Source: Entamoeba invadens IP1 | Taxonomy: Eukaryota > Evosea > Mastigamoebida > Endamoebidae | Direction: 5' to 3' | NCBI RefSeq assembly: GCF_000330505.1 | Contig: NW_004191847.1 | Location: forward strand, 344,834 to 408,833 | Length of the DNA: 64,000 bases | Shown: positions 10,912 to 22,200 of the stretch, one piece after another | Layout of the letters: each line of letters begins with the position of its first letter | How positions within the stretch are numbered: position 1 is the stretch's first letter | Notes under the pieces: generated by a model | What the model saw: the letters and a program-made list of their open reading frames with translations, nothing else | What the model was told of the DNA's origin: nothing | Databases searched by the model: none | Made by a program: the position numbers and the translations under genes

Positions 10912-13900
10912 ATGTCAAGCGACCCAACGAACATCCAAAACATCTCACAATTAACCGATCAAATCAAAGAATCTCCTTCACCACAAATACCAAATCCTCA
11001 ACCATCTTCACCACAATTGGAGGAAACAAAAAAAAGCCAAGCAAAGACCGAAAAACAAAAAGAAAAGAAGTCGAACAAGACGGAAAAAAAGAGGGAAACA
11101 AAGGGAAGTCAACGGCAATCAGCTCCTCGAGTTGGTGAACCATATGACACACACAATTTTTGTCAAATTTGTCAGGATTTCGAGAAGATGACACACGCGT
11201 TTCATACCATCATCCCAAAACCAACAACGTTCTGGAGAACATTGTTGGGTCAGCAAGTGCTCAAAAAAGATAATATTATCATTGGAAATATCATGAGACT
11301 CAACGTTTTAGTCATAGCATTTGTTCTGGGGGGTGAAAAAAAGACGCGGATTGAGATTAAGACGGCACAAGAAAAATTGATATTGGAACAACTTTGTCTC
11401 AAATATTGCATTTTCATCACACTGTTTGTTGACAACACAGCAACATTGGAAAAAACAATCATGTTCAAAAAAATCATACGACTCACAACCCGTGACGTGA
11501 AAGAAATGGTAACTCTTTGTTCCAAAGCTAGAGAAAACAATCCAATTTCAACCACACTTGCTCCTCAAAAACAGGAAGAACAAAAAGAGTCAGATATAGG
11601 AATTTACATTATCATGGATTTGGTTAAAAAGAAAATAAAGGAATTCAACATCTCATCATTTGGCGAGTTTTTGATTTATTATCAAGTCATTGAGAAGGCC
11701 ATTTGCAAAGAGTTGAATGTGTCCAATTTCAAGGCTTTGAAACATGAAGAATTTCTGTGTTTTTGTGGGAAGTATGTGGATTTCCCATTTGAAGTGAAGA
11801 AGAGGAGCAAAATTATCGGACTTGATCAAATTGTACGAGTGAATGTACTCAGTTTAGAAGCACCATTTTCGGTGATAACCAAATTGATCAAAAACGCGAG
11901 GTATCTTGTCAATTTGTTTAATATTAAAGAGTTGCGAAAAGTTGACATTGAAAGTATTGTCGAGAAAAATGACTTTGAAGACTGTCAATTTATGGAAATT
12001 TCCAAACACAATATCATCAAAGTCCCCGTGTACGACGGATCAAAGATACAGAACCAAGTTGAAGAACATATCGAAGACTTCAACTTTCTTGCAGGAATGC
12101 TTGTTGCCCATTTATTCAACGAAGAGAGTTGCAATGGTGAAACGATCTCAAACTATGTGAAAACAATTGTGGAACTGTCAAGTTGTCGGGTTCAAGTTAT
12201 GACCTCTGAAGTTTCGAGAGCAACCCTGGCGATCAATATTTTGAATGAATTTCCAGAAGAGTTGATAGGCGTCGAGGGACTTGTTTCATTTTTTTTGGAA
12301 GCATTAGGAATTGAAATGAATGCGTTAGTTGCGTTGTCGTTAAACAACACATTGTTTTTGAGACCAGAAATCCGCGAGATGATCAGTGCTTGTTTCCCAG
12401 AAGCTGCAAGTCTTCCAGACAATGTGATGCAGTTTATCAATGCACATCAACACGAAACTGAAAATACTATTCCACTTCCCAAAGAAATCGTGATCGACAT
12501 GTATGAGAGAAACGGCGAACAAGTCCAAGTCGTCGATTTTGAAGACCCCGAGTTTATAACGATATTAAAAAATGCGTCGGAAAATAACGACTTGGACAAG
12601 CTTCAGTCGATTTTGGCCTACATGTGCCAAAACCCAGTTGTATTCGCAGAGACTTTTCGTCGAAAGGAGGTGGTCAACGGTAAGTCAACTGAACTCAAGC
12701 AATATTCAAGCTTTTACCACAACTTGAAGAATTTGAGATGGTTCCCCACCACGCAACGGACAATTGAGTATCACGACCATGTTTTTAACCAGAAGGAACT
12801 AAAGTGCTTACAACTGTTGACAACGCCGTTTATTGTACCCGCACCACTTTCCCATTACTTGGCTACAGCACTACCTCTGTCCCCTATTGAAGTTGCTTAC
12901 ATACTACACAGCAAAATCACAAAAATTACGGATGAGTACGTCGACCTCCTCTCGTTTATCCCAACAATGGACGGCGAAGTTTATAACAAATACATTGAAC
13001 TTCCAATAATTCTTGTTGAAAAAATGCACGACTGTTTCTTAACGAGTATCGAGCAGCATAGCCAATGCGGTTGCAATGAAACGATCAAATGGGTTAGTCC
13101 TCAAAACGTATTTCTACGAGACCCTTCGTCATTCTTCCCAACCATTTGCACTAATAAGACGAGAAGAAACGCATTCCTCGGCGTTGGTGTTAAACCTCAG
13201 CCAAGTGTATTGGATTACATACGGGCGTTGGTTTTGATTGGCAATTCCAACCAAACCACCGACCAGAAAAAACTGACGATATTAAAGAAGGTGATGAAGG
13301 AGATAGTGTTACAGTTCAACACCCTAACTATAACTCCTTTGATGATAAACCCAATACGTTCTTTAAAGGTACTTGTCAATGACTTGGGTGAGTTTTCTTC
13401 TCTTGACGATACGATGTTTTATAACGACATCTCGTACTTAAACAAGGACCTTCCATGTGAAATTAAACGTCACTTATTCACTTTAGACATTCAAAGTTCT
13501 TATAACATGAATGCGTTCTTGGACTCAGTTTCAATCCAAAAGGCGAGTAGTGTGATGACATTCATTATTGACGAACAGTATGAAGTTGATTACAGTCTTA
13601 CGGAAATTATCCGTCAAGTGTTGTCAGAAGTCCTTCCATTGTTAACAGAAGGCAAGACAAGAACACTTGTTTCTAATTACCAAAAAACAGCCCAAAATAT
13701 CACTGTCGTTACGCACAATTCTCTTCTTGTCAATCTCAACTTCTCGTTTTATTCTTGTTCATCTCCAATCTCAAGTCATCTCACTGCCGTCATGATTGGA
13801 AACAATCTCCACGTGTTGAAGCGAACCGGTATAAGTTCATTTGACTCACTGTGTTTCCTCTCACGCCTTTTCTTTGGGTGTGTGGACGAGTCGTTTATCG

Positions 13901-14472
13901 GAATGATGTTAAGCAAGCTGTCTGTGAAATCGCCAATCCAAGTTCCAATGGTGGAACGAGTAGAAGGGATAAGCGCCGAAAAAGAGGAGGTGGACTGGGA
14001 ACTAATCAACACTGGAAAGGAAAATGCCGTGGAGATTTTTGACGATGAATTTGCGGTGAACGTCAACCCATATCAATACACAAAAGATAAAGAGCTCGCG
14101 ATACAGACTGGGTTTGGTGGTGAGGAGTTTGTGTACCAACTGTTGAAAGAGACTTATCATGACAGAGTTGAATGGATCAACGGGAAAGACAGTAACGGTG
14201 AGTCGACTGAATTAGGAATGCCTTTTGATATTGTGCTCAAAGACGAACACCAGAACATTTTGTCTTATATAGAAGTCAAGACAACAGTAATGAGATCAAC
14301 ACCAATTAAAATTTCTTACCGAGAATGGCTGTTTGCACAAGAGAAGAGAAAAAAGTTTTGTATTTACCGAGTCCAATGTTTTGGGAGTAACAAGCTTTAC
14401 GTTAATGTCATTGTAGACCCAATCGGAAAGTGGATGAAAGGCGAAGTTGAAATCAAAATCAATTTTTTATAG
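10912..14472 (+). CDS. Large protein with C-terminal NO VEIN-type (DUF3883) domain
   Basis: The intronless 1186-residue protein begins with a charged, low-complexity tail (residues 1-75, Lys/Glu/Gln-rich). Residues about 80-1030 are mostly helical and unassigned. The last ~120 residues match the DUF3883 domain seen at the C terminus of plant NO VEIN. The order is GFGGEEFVYQLLKETY, VEWIN, MPFDIVLKD, YIEVKTT, and REWLFAQEKRKKFCIYRV. The D...ExK arrangement (FDIVL, then EVK) is the layout of a PD-(D/E)xK nuclease-like fold, so nucleic acid binding or cleavage is possible but unproven. I see no GHKL ATPase motif of the kind found in plant NO VEIN. The function in Entamoeba is unknown. Confidence 0.75.
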   Translation: MSSDPTNIQNISQLTDQIKESPSPQIPNPQPSSPQLEETKKSQAKTEKQKEKKSNKTEKKRETKGSQRQSAPRVGEPYDTHNFCQICQDFEKMTHAFHTIIPKPTTFWRTLLGQQVLKKDNIIIGNIMRLNVLVIAFVLGGEKKTRIEIKTAQEKLILEQLCLKYCIFITLFVDNTATLEKTIMFKKIIRLTTRDVKEMVTLCSKARENNPISTTLAPQKQEEQKESDIGIYIIMDLVKKKIKEFNISSFGEFLIYYQVIEKAICKELNVSNFKALKHEEFLCFCGKYVDFPFEVKKRSKIIGLDQIVRVNVLSLEAPFSVITKLIKNARYLVNLFNIKELRKVDIESIVEKNDFEDCQFMEISKHNIIKVPVYDGSKIQNQVEEHIEDFNFLAGMLVAHLFNEESCNGETISNYVKTIVELSSCRVQVMTSEVSRATLAINILNEFPEELIGVEGLVSFFLEALGIEMNALVALSLNNTLFLRPEIREMISACFPEAASLPDNVMQFINAHQHETENTIPLPKEIVIDMYERNGEQVQVVDFEDPEFITILKNASENNDLDKLQSILAYMCQNPVVFAETFRRKEVVNGKSTELKQYSSFYHNLKNLRWFPTTQRTIEYHDHVFNQKELKCLQLLTTPFIVPAPLSHYLATALPLSPIEVAYILHSKITKITDEYVDLLSFIPTMDGEVYNKYIELPIILVEKMHDCFLTSIEQHSQCGCNETIKWVSPQNVFLRDPSSFFPTICTNKTRRNAFLGVGVKPQPSVLDYIRALVLIGNSNQTTDQKKLTILKKVMKEIVLQFNTLTITPLMINPIRSLKVLVNDLGEFSSLDDTMFYNDISYLNKDLPCEIKRHLFTLDIQSSYNMNAFLDSVSIQKASSVMTFIIDEQYEVDYSLTEIIRQVLSEVLPLLTEGKTRTLVSNYQKTAQNITVVTHNSLLVNLNFSFYSCSSPISSHLTAVMIGNNLHVLKRTGISSFDSLCFLSRLFFGCVDESFIGMMLSKLSVKSPIQVPMVERVEGISAEKEEVDWELINTGKENAVEIFDDEFAVNVNPYQYTKDKELAIQTGFGGEEFVYQLLKETYHDRVEWINGKDSNGESTELGMPFDIVLKDEHQNILSYIEVKTTVMRSTPIKISYREWLFAQEKRKKFCIYRVQCFGSNKLYVNVIVDPIGKWMKGEVEIKINFL

Positions 14473-14773
14473 TCTTTTGATTGAAGTCTTGATTGATTTA
14501 TTCTAAAATGTTGAAATAAAAATATAATATTATATTATAATAATATATTAAAAATTAACATGTTTTATTTTATAAAAAATTATAGAATAAATGATATTAA
14601 AAAAACAATAATTATAATATTTAACAACGAATTTTTTTTACAAGTGTTGTTTTTTCAAATACAATACTTTTATTGTGCGTTTTTCATTCTCTGAAGATGG
14701 ACTGTAATGTTGTTGTACAATATAGTCGATATTATATATTGTTTTCAAACACGTCATGTAGTTAATAACAAGT
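14473..14773. other. Spacer upstream of the tRNA cluster
   Basis: AT-rich, 301 bp. No gene is seen. Confidence 0.5.
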
Positions 14774-14846
14774 GCCTTCCTAGCTCAGTCGGTAGAGCGT
14801 GCGGCTTTTAACCGTAAGGTCGGGGGTTCGAGCCCCCCGGGGGGCG
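14774..14846 (+). tRNA. tRNA-Lys (anticodon TTT)
   Basis: A full cloverleaf can be drawn: acceptor GCCTTCC pairing with GGGGGGC (two G-U pairs), D arm GCTC...GAGC, anticodon stem TGCGG/CCGTA with loop CTTTTAA, and T arm GGGGG-TTCGAGC-CCCCC. The loop gives anticodon TTT. A T-run just downstream (14847-14867) would serve as the Pol III terminator. There is no intron. Confidence 0.96.
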
Positions 14847-14915
14847 TTTTTCTTTTTTCTTTTTTTGATTTTTATTTTTAGGTTATAAACAATATAAACA
14901 ATAACAATTCAAGAA

Positions 14916-14986
14916 GCATTTTTGGTCTAAGGGCAGAATTCCACCCTTCCAAGGTGGAGATCCGGGTTCGAGTCCCGGCAAATGCA
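14916..14986 (+). tRNA. tRNA-Gly (anticodon TCC)
   Basis: The anticodon stem CCACC/GGTGG encloses loop CTTCCAA, giving anticodon TCC. The T arm is CCGGG-TTCGAGT-CCCGG. Acceptor ends GCATTT and AAATGC pair, with a mismatch at position 7. A TTTT follows at 14987. It lies 69 bp after the Lys gene. Confidence 0.94.
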
Positions 14987-15040
14987 TTTTTATTTATTCA
15001 AAAACTTATTTTAAATGTATTTGTGTATTGAAAATAAAAA

Positions 15041-15122
15041 CGACAACGGCAGGATTTGAACCTACGCCTCAAATGAGAAATGATTTCGAGTCATACGCCT
15101 TGGACCACTCGGCCACGTTGTC
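15041..15122 (-). tRNA. tRNA-Ser (anticodon CGA)
   Basis: Read on the minus strand, acceptor GACAACG pairs with CGTTGTC. The anticodon stem encloses a loop with CGA, and a long variable arm follows, as expected for a class II tRNA-Ser (82 nt). The T arm contains GGTTCAAATCC. It is opposite in strand to the Lys and Gly genes. Confidence 0.95.
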
Positions 15123-15522
15123 TTATTGACTTTATCTTTATATTCTTCTCATGTTAATATATAGGTGTGTCTTCAAAAATTATTTCATAATAAATCTTTT
15201 ATATATAATTTACTATACTAAAGTAGTTTATTATAAAAAAAATAAAAATATTTTTATTATGTTTGTTTCAACTAATAATAACTAATAAAAATACTTATTA
15301 TGTATAATAAAAACAATTAATAGTAATTTAGTAAATAATTAAAATATTTGGTTTAAATTATTAAAAAGAGCTGGTAAAAAGAAAAATATAAATAAACAAG
15401 TAAATATAAAAACCATATTTTTTTTAAGTTTTTATAGTTTTTATTATTAATATTCTTTGTAAATTAAAAATAGTTAATTATGTTTAATTGATTAATTATA
15501 TTATATTATAATTACAGTTAGT

Positions 15523-15622
15523 NNNNNNNNNNNNNNNNNNNNNNNNNNNNNNNNNNNNNNNNNNNNNNNNNNNNNNNNNNNNNNNNNNNNNNNNNNNNNN
15601 NNNNNNNNNNNNNNNNNNNNNN
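15523..15622. other. Assembly gap (100 N)
   Basis: Exactly 100 N, which is a placeholder length. The last called bases before it, TACAGTTAGT (15513-15522), are the same as the first bases of the transposon end at 15722. The gap may therefore hide another copy of that repeat. Confidence 0.99.
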
Positions 15623-15723
15623 GTTAATAAATAAACTAAATATTTACTATGAGAAATAATTTGATGAAAAAGTAAATTATTATTTTGTTTTATAGTTAAA
15701 TAATAATTTATTTATTAATAATA

Positions 15724-16022
15724 CAGTTAGTTCGGATTCAAATGAAACAAGTCTCATAATAAATTGAATTTGTCTCAAAACAAATTAAAATTGCACCTAT
15801 ATTCAATTTTGTTTCAAAACAATAAAAATTTGTCTCATTACTTTGTAATTTGTCCCAATAAAAAACAAAAGTGTTTCAAAATGATATAATGTTTCAAAAT
15901 AATATTAAAATGTCCTAAAAGTAAAAAAATTTGTCTCATAAATGTGTAATTTTGTTCGATAAAGATTGTAACACTCATTAAAAAACAATAAAAATATACA
16001 CACATACTCTTTTTTGATAAAA
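15724..16022 (+). repeat. Left terminal inverted repeat (299 bp)
   Basis: Begins CAGTTAGTTCGG and ends TTTTTTGATAAAA. It contains repeated GTTTCAAAA and TTTGTCTCA words, which could be subterminal binding sites. Confidence 0.88.
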
Positions 16023-16594
16023 GGATTTTGAAATTAAATAATTACAAACACTTTAAAAAATTAAAACTTGCTTTTAAATAATGAACAACTTAAAAAATAT
16101 CTAACTTTAAGAAATTGTAAAATTTGTTCGTATAGTTCGAACAATTTTTTGTTTTTTTTAATTATCAATTAGATTAAATACAACTTAGTGAGTTACCATC
16201 ATAAAATGCTTTTGAAAGCAACACATGCAAATAACAACAACTTTACTACCAACAACACAAACTCCAATAGAAACATCAAAACCTTAAAAACTTGATGTGT
16301 AAGCGGCACACAATCATTTTTCAGTCTTTATTAAAAACTTTATATAAAAAGTATATTAACGATGTATCACTATATATTTAAAAACATAAATTTTATTGAG
16401 ATAATACTAAGTAATATAAACACAAGTAAAATAACAATATTCAATATGCTATTGAATATGACCGGATGTTTCAAGTACATGATAATAATTTAAAAAATGT
16501 GTTGATTATTTCGTCAGACTAGTCGCGTTAAAATTACTCGCTCGAGGTGTTCTTTAAGTATTTTTTAGTTGTAAATATAAATTAAACATTAAAG

Positions 16595-16893
16595 TTTTAT
16601 CAAAAAAGAGTATGTGTGTATATTTTTATTGTTTTTTAATGAGTGTTACAATCTTTATCGAACAAAATTACACATTTATGAGACAAATTTTTTTACTTTT
16701 AGGACATTTTAATATTATTTTGAAACATTATATCATTTTGAAACACTTTTGTTTTTTATTGGGACAAATTACAAAGTAATGAGACAAATTTTTATTGTTT
16801 TGAAACAAAATTGAATATAGGTGCAATTTTAATTTGTTTTGAGACAAATTCAATTTATTATGAGACTTGTTTCATTTGAATCCGAACTAACTG
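16595..16893 (-). repeat. Right terminal inverted repeat (299 bp)
   Basis: Reverse complement of the left repeat over the same length, ending CCGAACTAACTG before the flanking TA. Confidence 0.88.
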
Positions 16894-17148
16894 TAATTAA
16901 ATATTACTTTAAACTTATTATACGAGTATTATAGTCATTTCAAAAATGATGATAGTTATTATAAATTATTATATTTAAAACAATAATATCAACTTCATAT
17001 ATTTTAATAAAATATACTATATATAACTACTTAAAATACCTCAATACTCGAAATAATACAGAACTAAACCCAAATTAACATAAAATTAACAATTAAACTA
17101 TACTAACACGAAACACGAATTTGTATAAAAAAGTGAACTTAAATAGTA

Positions 17149-18087
17149 ATGAGTAAGCAGAAGACGATTTTGGACTTTTTCAAGGCGAAGACGCCAATAA
17201 TCGAACGGAAAGATGAGAAGAAGCCACGACATCGACGTGCGAAGGCGATCAACGATGGGAATGGCCTCGACCGTTTTTTCAAAGTAACACTTAATATGTC
17301 ACCGGATGCGGTGACTCGTCGTGAGAAGTTGAAAGAGGAGATGCGTCAACAGTTGTTGAAGATCAAAAGTGAGAAGGAGAAGCAATTAGCACTACTTCAA
17401 GCGAAGAGAGAAGCTCGGAAGAAGAAGCGAGCATTGAAAGGAGTTGACAAGGAGAGTGACTTAGAGAACTCTGAGGAAGAGAATATGGAAGTCCGTATGA
17501 GGGAAGTGAAGTACTCTGAGAATGATTATGGGACGGAGATATGCAAGCACTTGTTTTTAGGGAGTGCAATGGCGGCTTCCAATATCGAATGGCTAGAGGA
17601 AGAGAACATTCATTATATCATCAATGTGACTCCGGACGTCGTCTGTACTTTTGACCCACATGAAAATCCCAATTTCAAGCTGGAAGACTTTGAAAATGTG
17701 ACGGAGAAGAAGTACTTACGAATTCCCATCAACGACGATTTTAATGTAAAAATCGATAATTACTTCGAGTGTACCAAAATGTTTATAGACAGTGCTCGAG
17801 AGAAAGGGGAGAATGTCTTAGTTCACTGTTTATTAGGTCGTAGTCGGAGTGCTTGTATAATAGCTGCTTATATCATGCAGACCTATAAAGTAAAATACAC
17901 AGACGTCTTAAATTTGTTTAAGAAGCGAGATTATTACGTTCAAATTAATGATGGGTTCTATGGTAAATTGATGGAACTTCAGAGTACAATTTTCAATGAA
18001 CCCGTCAACATTAGAAAAACAAGAAGAAATGTTTCGCAGAATAGTCAGACGGATACTATCAACAAAATCGTCAGCGAACTCAATTGA
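17149..18087 (+). CDS. Dual-specificity phosphatase with N-terminal PIP-box
   Basis: The intronless 312-residue protein has a DUSP catalytic domain at about residues 130-280. It begins at FLGSAMAASN and has the general-acid loop LRIPINDDFN and the active site VHCLLGRSRSA (Cys about 226, Arg about 232), so the HCx5R(S/T) motif is intact. Residues 4-11 read QKTILDFF, an exact Q-x-x-I-x-x-F-F PCNA-interacting (PIP) box, at the extreme N terminus and followed by basic residues, as in replication and repair proteins. Residues about 60-110 are a Lys/Glu/Arg-rich predicted coil. The domain is surely an active-type phosphatase; recruitment to PCNA is inference from the motif. The tail (about 285-312) is polar. 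Confidence 0.9.
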   Translation: MSKQKTILDFFKAKTPIIERKDEKKPRHRRAKAINDGNGLDRFFKVTLNMSPDAVTRREKLKEEMRQQLLKIKSEKEKQLALLQAKREARKKKRALKGVDKESDLENSEEENMEVRMREVKYSENDYGTEICKHLFLGSAMAASNIEWLEEENIHYIINVTPDVVCTFDPHENPNFKLEDFENVTEKKYLRIPINDDFNVKIDNYFECTKMFIDSAREKGENVLVHCLLGRSRSACIIAAYIMQTYKVKYTDVLNLFKKRDYYVQINDGFYGKLMELQSTIFNEPVNIRKTRRNVSQNSQTDTINKIVSELN

Positions 18088-18253
18088 GCGATTGTGAGTG
18101 TTTATTTATTAATTTGACCATTTCTTGTCTATCTGTAGTATGAAGTTTCGAATGAGGTATATTAATACTATAAAATGTTGAATAATTTATATACTTCATT
18201 ATATACTTCATCAAATACTTCATTAAACAACTCATTAAATGACGTTTAAATTA

Positions 18254-18917
18254 TTATATGAACATCAGTACTATAAGAGATAAAAAGATGTGAAGTAGTG
18301 TTGCGGAGTCGAAACGAGAGAACGATTCACACGTCAAAGGGTCTGTCATTTGAGGTTTTGAAGGGCCTGAGTTTTGATAGAGACGTGTTTCATTATAGTC
18401 AGTGAGTGTTATTGTAGTTGAGTTCACTGTGAGTGTTGCAACTTCCCACCAGACATATTTGCGTGTGTTTGAATCGACTGTCTACTATTGAATATAAATA
18501 TAAAGAGAATTGAAAACAAACGTAAGGCATGATATAATGTTTGGATTGAGAGATACCACCAGATGTGTAATTGAGAGAGAAGTATGGCTCCCCTTTCACA
18601 AAACAAGAACCGACATGTCTATATACGAGAATGAGGTATTGACCATTTGGTAAATCAAGAGGTACAGTCATAATCATGTTAAGATAATCATATGTGATGG
18701 TTTGGTCGATACTCCCTTTCTCGGATGAATCATGAACAACACATTTGGTCCGTATTTTATTCACATTGCAACATGGAGCAAAGATGTTGACTGCAAAATC
18801 GAATTTGGTGTGGTCTTCATACGTCACTTGTGCAGTGAGTTTTGTCGAATCGAGTTGATATGTATTTGAACGCACAAAAATCACAAAAAATGAAAGAATG
18901 AGTACTTTCACACACAT
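18254..18917 (-). CDS. Secreted protein with GPI-anchor-type tail, two exons
   Basis: Exon 1 (18917-18522) joins exon 2 (18481-18254) across a 40-nt intron, GTTTGT...AGTAG, in phase 0. The alternative upstream TAG acceptor would create an immediate stop. The product is 207 residues: a cleavable signal peptide (VKVLILSFFVIFVRS), a middle part with several cysteines including a CC pair, N-glycosylation sites, and a C-terminal hydrophobic tail (ATLLHIFLSLIVLMFI) after a polar spacer, the shape of a GPI-anchor signal. Reading straight through the intron yields a different 172-residue product with no tail, so the spliced form is preferred. The family is not recognised. A surface location is inferred. 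Confidence 0.72.
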
Positions 18918-19269
18918 TTCCTTGGTGTACTTTATTAGTTTTTTATTAGTTTTTTATTTAAAAATTGTCTTAAAAATAGTTTTTCGAAAACAATGGGTTT
19001 CATTTTTTTTGACTTTTTATTAATAGTTTATTTAAGTTAAAATAATTATTTAAAAAATCAATCTAAATATAAAATTATTTTCTATTTATATTTATTCATT
19101 GTTATAAAAACTAGTTTCTTATATTATTAGAAATTAGTATTCAAAATAAATTATAAACAATTAAAATATATAATATTAATTTATTCAATTAGTCAATCTA
19201 TAATTAATAACATTATTAATAATTAGAATAATTAATAATAAAAGAATTAAAGAAGTTAATTTAAAAGAA
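18918..19269. other. Spacer between two minus-strand genes
   Basis: AT-rich, 352 bp. It must contain the promoter of the secreted-protein gene. Nothing else is seen. Confidence 0.5.
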
Positions 19270-22200
19270 TTATTTTAAGAATTGTTGTAGATCGTCAATA
19301 ATAGTCTCAATAGGTATTCTGTCTTTAGTGTCTTGTTTCCATCCATTTTCAATTAAGTTTCTTGCTTGTTCTGGTATAGTTTCTGGTATAACAAGTCTTT
19401 TACCTGCAGAAGTAAAATCGGCTATATTCCATGCAAATTTGAATCTTTCATCATTCTTATCAAAAGCTTCACACCATCCTAACACTTCAAACATAGTCAC
19501 TGCAAAGGAATACACATCAGCAGCCTTTTTATATTTCTTTCTATCAAGAACTTCTGGCGCCATATACTTTGGTGTGCCAACACCTTTAGTAAAGGTCATA
19601 TTAGTCATCAACAAATTGATATTTCGTGCACTTCCAAAATCAGTCAGTTTTGCAGTAATTTCGTCGCCATAGTCAAGTGAAAACACAAGGAAATTGTCTG
19701 GCTTGATGTCTCTATGTAATATCCCATTTGTGTGTAAATATTGAATTCCTTGAGCGGCATCCAAACACACTTTAAATCGCAATTTCATGCGAACTTCTAC
19801 GCCTTTCATCCTTTTTAAGACGTCTTGCAAACTCCCAAATTGAGCAAATTCGGTGACCATACAAATCTTTTTCGGTATGAAAACAGCTCCATAGAAGTGG
19901 ACGATATAATCACTCCGTATCTTGTCTAACATAGAAACTTCATTTCTAAACTCTTTCTCTTTACCATCTTCATTCATCGACTGTTTCATCTTCTTAATTG
20001 CGACGACATTTCCTCGATACGTCCCTTTGTAAACTATCCCAAAAGACCCTTCTCCTAACTTTTTATCGACTTTGACTTCTTCGTAATCGAGTTTAGTTGA
20101 AAGTTCTGTTTTGGCATATATTTTAATTGGAGTCATCACCTTTTGTCCACTTTTTAAGTCGAGTGATATCAACAGTATTTCGTCTTCTAAATCAGTGGTA
20201 CAAAATAACGTCAAAAACACTTCAAATTCACAGGCTTCACCTCTTTTCAAATTCACAATTTGTGGAGAAGTCCGGACTTTGAATTTGTCACAAAGATCTT
20301 TTGTTGTGAATTGAATTTTCAAATTTCTGTGTTGGGTGTTACCAATACAAATTAATTCACGAACTTCTTCTTCTACAGGGTTTAGGACTCCTTCTCCAAA
20401 AATCAATTGTTTTTTATTGGAAACTATCCCTTTATCTAAATCAGTCATTCTTATGTTAGATCGATCTATTTTAAATACACAGACATTCACCATCTCATGC
20501 TCCTCTTTCTTGTGTAAGATCACAAATATTAATATAGTGATGATAATGGCTATAATGAATAATATTAAAACAAAAGAGGCAATTGGAATACCAATTAATA
20601 TACCATAATTGGTCTGATCTTCACATACATATTTATTCGTGTTAAGTTGATACTTCTCAGCACATTTATCACACTTGTTAGAAGACGCGGAAATACAATT
20701 TGGTATTTCTGTAAACGATGTACATATATCATTAAGTAATACATTATTTTCAGTACAATTTGTACAATAATCTAGTGATGTGCAAGTTGTACATTTCTCG
20801 TTGCATGGTTTACAAAGGTTGTTTGATATATAAAATCCATTATCACATTCATAACACCCACTTATTGTCTTATTTAAACAGTTGTTCAACTCACTTTGAA
20901 TCGTACAATATTTAGTGTTATTAGTTGCTGTTCTGTAATATTCATTATTACATGATATGCATGTTCCATCATTTGTACATGTTTTACAAGACATGTGACA
21001 TTTTTCACAAGTTTTCCCATCAGAAGACCGCATATATCCATCTTTGCAAACAACACACCCAGTGTATGTTGCCATCACCAAATCACACTTTGAGAGTAAA
21101 TCGTTAATTTCAATACATTCGCCTTTGTTGTTTGTGTACGAATAAGCATCACATCCAGTACAATATGTTAAGTTCTTACATTTCACACATGGATACTCAC
21201 ATTTAATACACTTGTAGTCCTTAAGATAATATGTATCAGAGCAACGGACACATCCTTTCGTTGTCTTTTCGATGCAATTTGAATCGTTTTCATTTTTAAA
21301 AGTTGTTTTTGTTGTCTCATTTGTTTCTGATGAAGTGTTTGTTTCATTTTTGTGTAAACAATCTCCACTTTCAAGAATGAAATTTTCTTGACAATCAACA
21401 CACATTTTGTACACATTTTTACAATTGGGAAAAACATCTTCAATCAATTCACATTTTGTTTCTGTTTTGTAATTATTTTCTTCACATTTTACACAAGTAT
21501 CATTAAAGGAAGGACAATTTATTTTAGTTTGATTGTAACATTCATGGCCATCACCAATATGACTTTTGCACCAAACACAAAAATCTCTATTTTGAGTGTC
21601 ACAGTCGTTATTATTTAATTCACACCAACCATTATAAATATGATAATCATCAACACACTTGACACAGTAATTACCTTTTGATATTAAACAATTGGGATCT
21701 TTTGTACAGACGTTGTTTCGTGTTAATATTGTTTCTTTTTCACATTCAAAATCCAACTCTTTTCCATCAATTAACGCACAAACCTTTCCACTCTCACATG
21801 GTATAATGTCATTTTTATTTGTATATGAACCTTCTTTTGTTGTATAACAATACGAATTTTGCGAAATTGAACACTCTTCTTCTTTGAGACCACAAACAGT
21901 GTCATTGACACATTGAAGGCATTCCATTGTATCATTTTTATTGAGTTGATATTTGCATTTTTCATCTTTTGTACAATTGTTTGATGATGTTAAAATAGAA
22001 TCTTTGCACAAATCACACCCTTTAATTGCACTGTTCTTACAATTGTCATCAAACTTTTCACATTTTCCATTTAATAAAATTGAGTCTTGACACACGTAAC
22101 ATGTCGAGTAAATTTGATTTGTGCAATTGACATCATTTTCTTTGAAAGTGTTGGTTTGTTTATCATAATAAAACTTTTGGTAATCTTTGTTTGCAAAACA

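Larger units (their letters stand above)
15724..16893. mobile_element. Non-autonomous DNA transposon with 299-bp terminal inverted repeats
   Basis: The element is 1170 bp, bounded by TA on each side (15722-15723 and 16894-16895) and starts CAGTTAGTTCGG. Its two ends, 15724-16022 and 16595-16893, are inverted copies that I could align over all 299 positions without finding a difference. The 572-bp centre has no convincing open frame. The TA flanks and CAG start fit the Tc1/mariner superfamily, known to be abundant in Entamoeba; such long repeats are unusual for it. Near-identical ends suggest recent movement or gene conversion. It carries no transposase and would have to be moved in trans. Confidence 0.88.
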
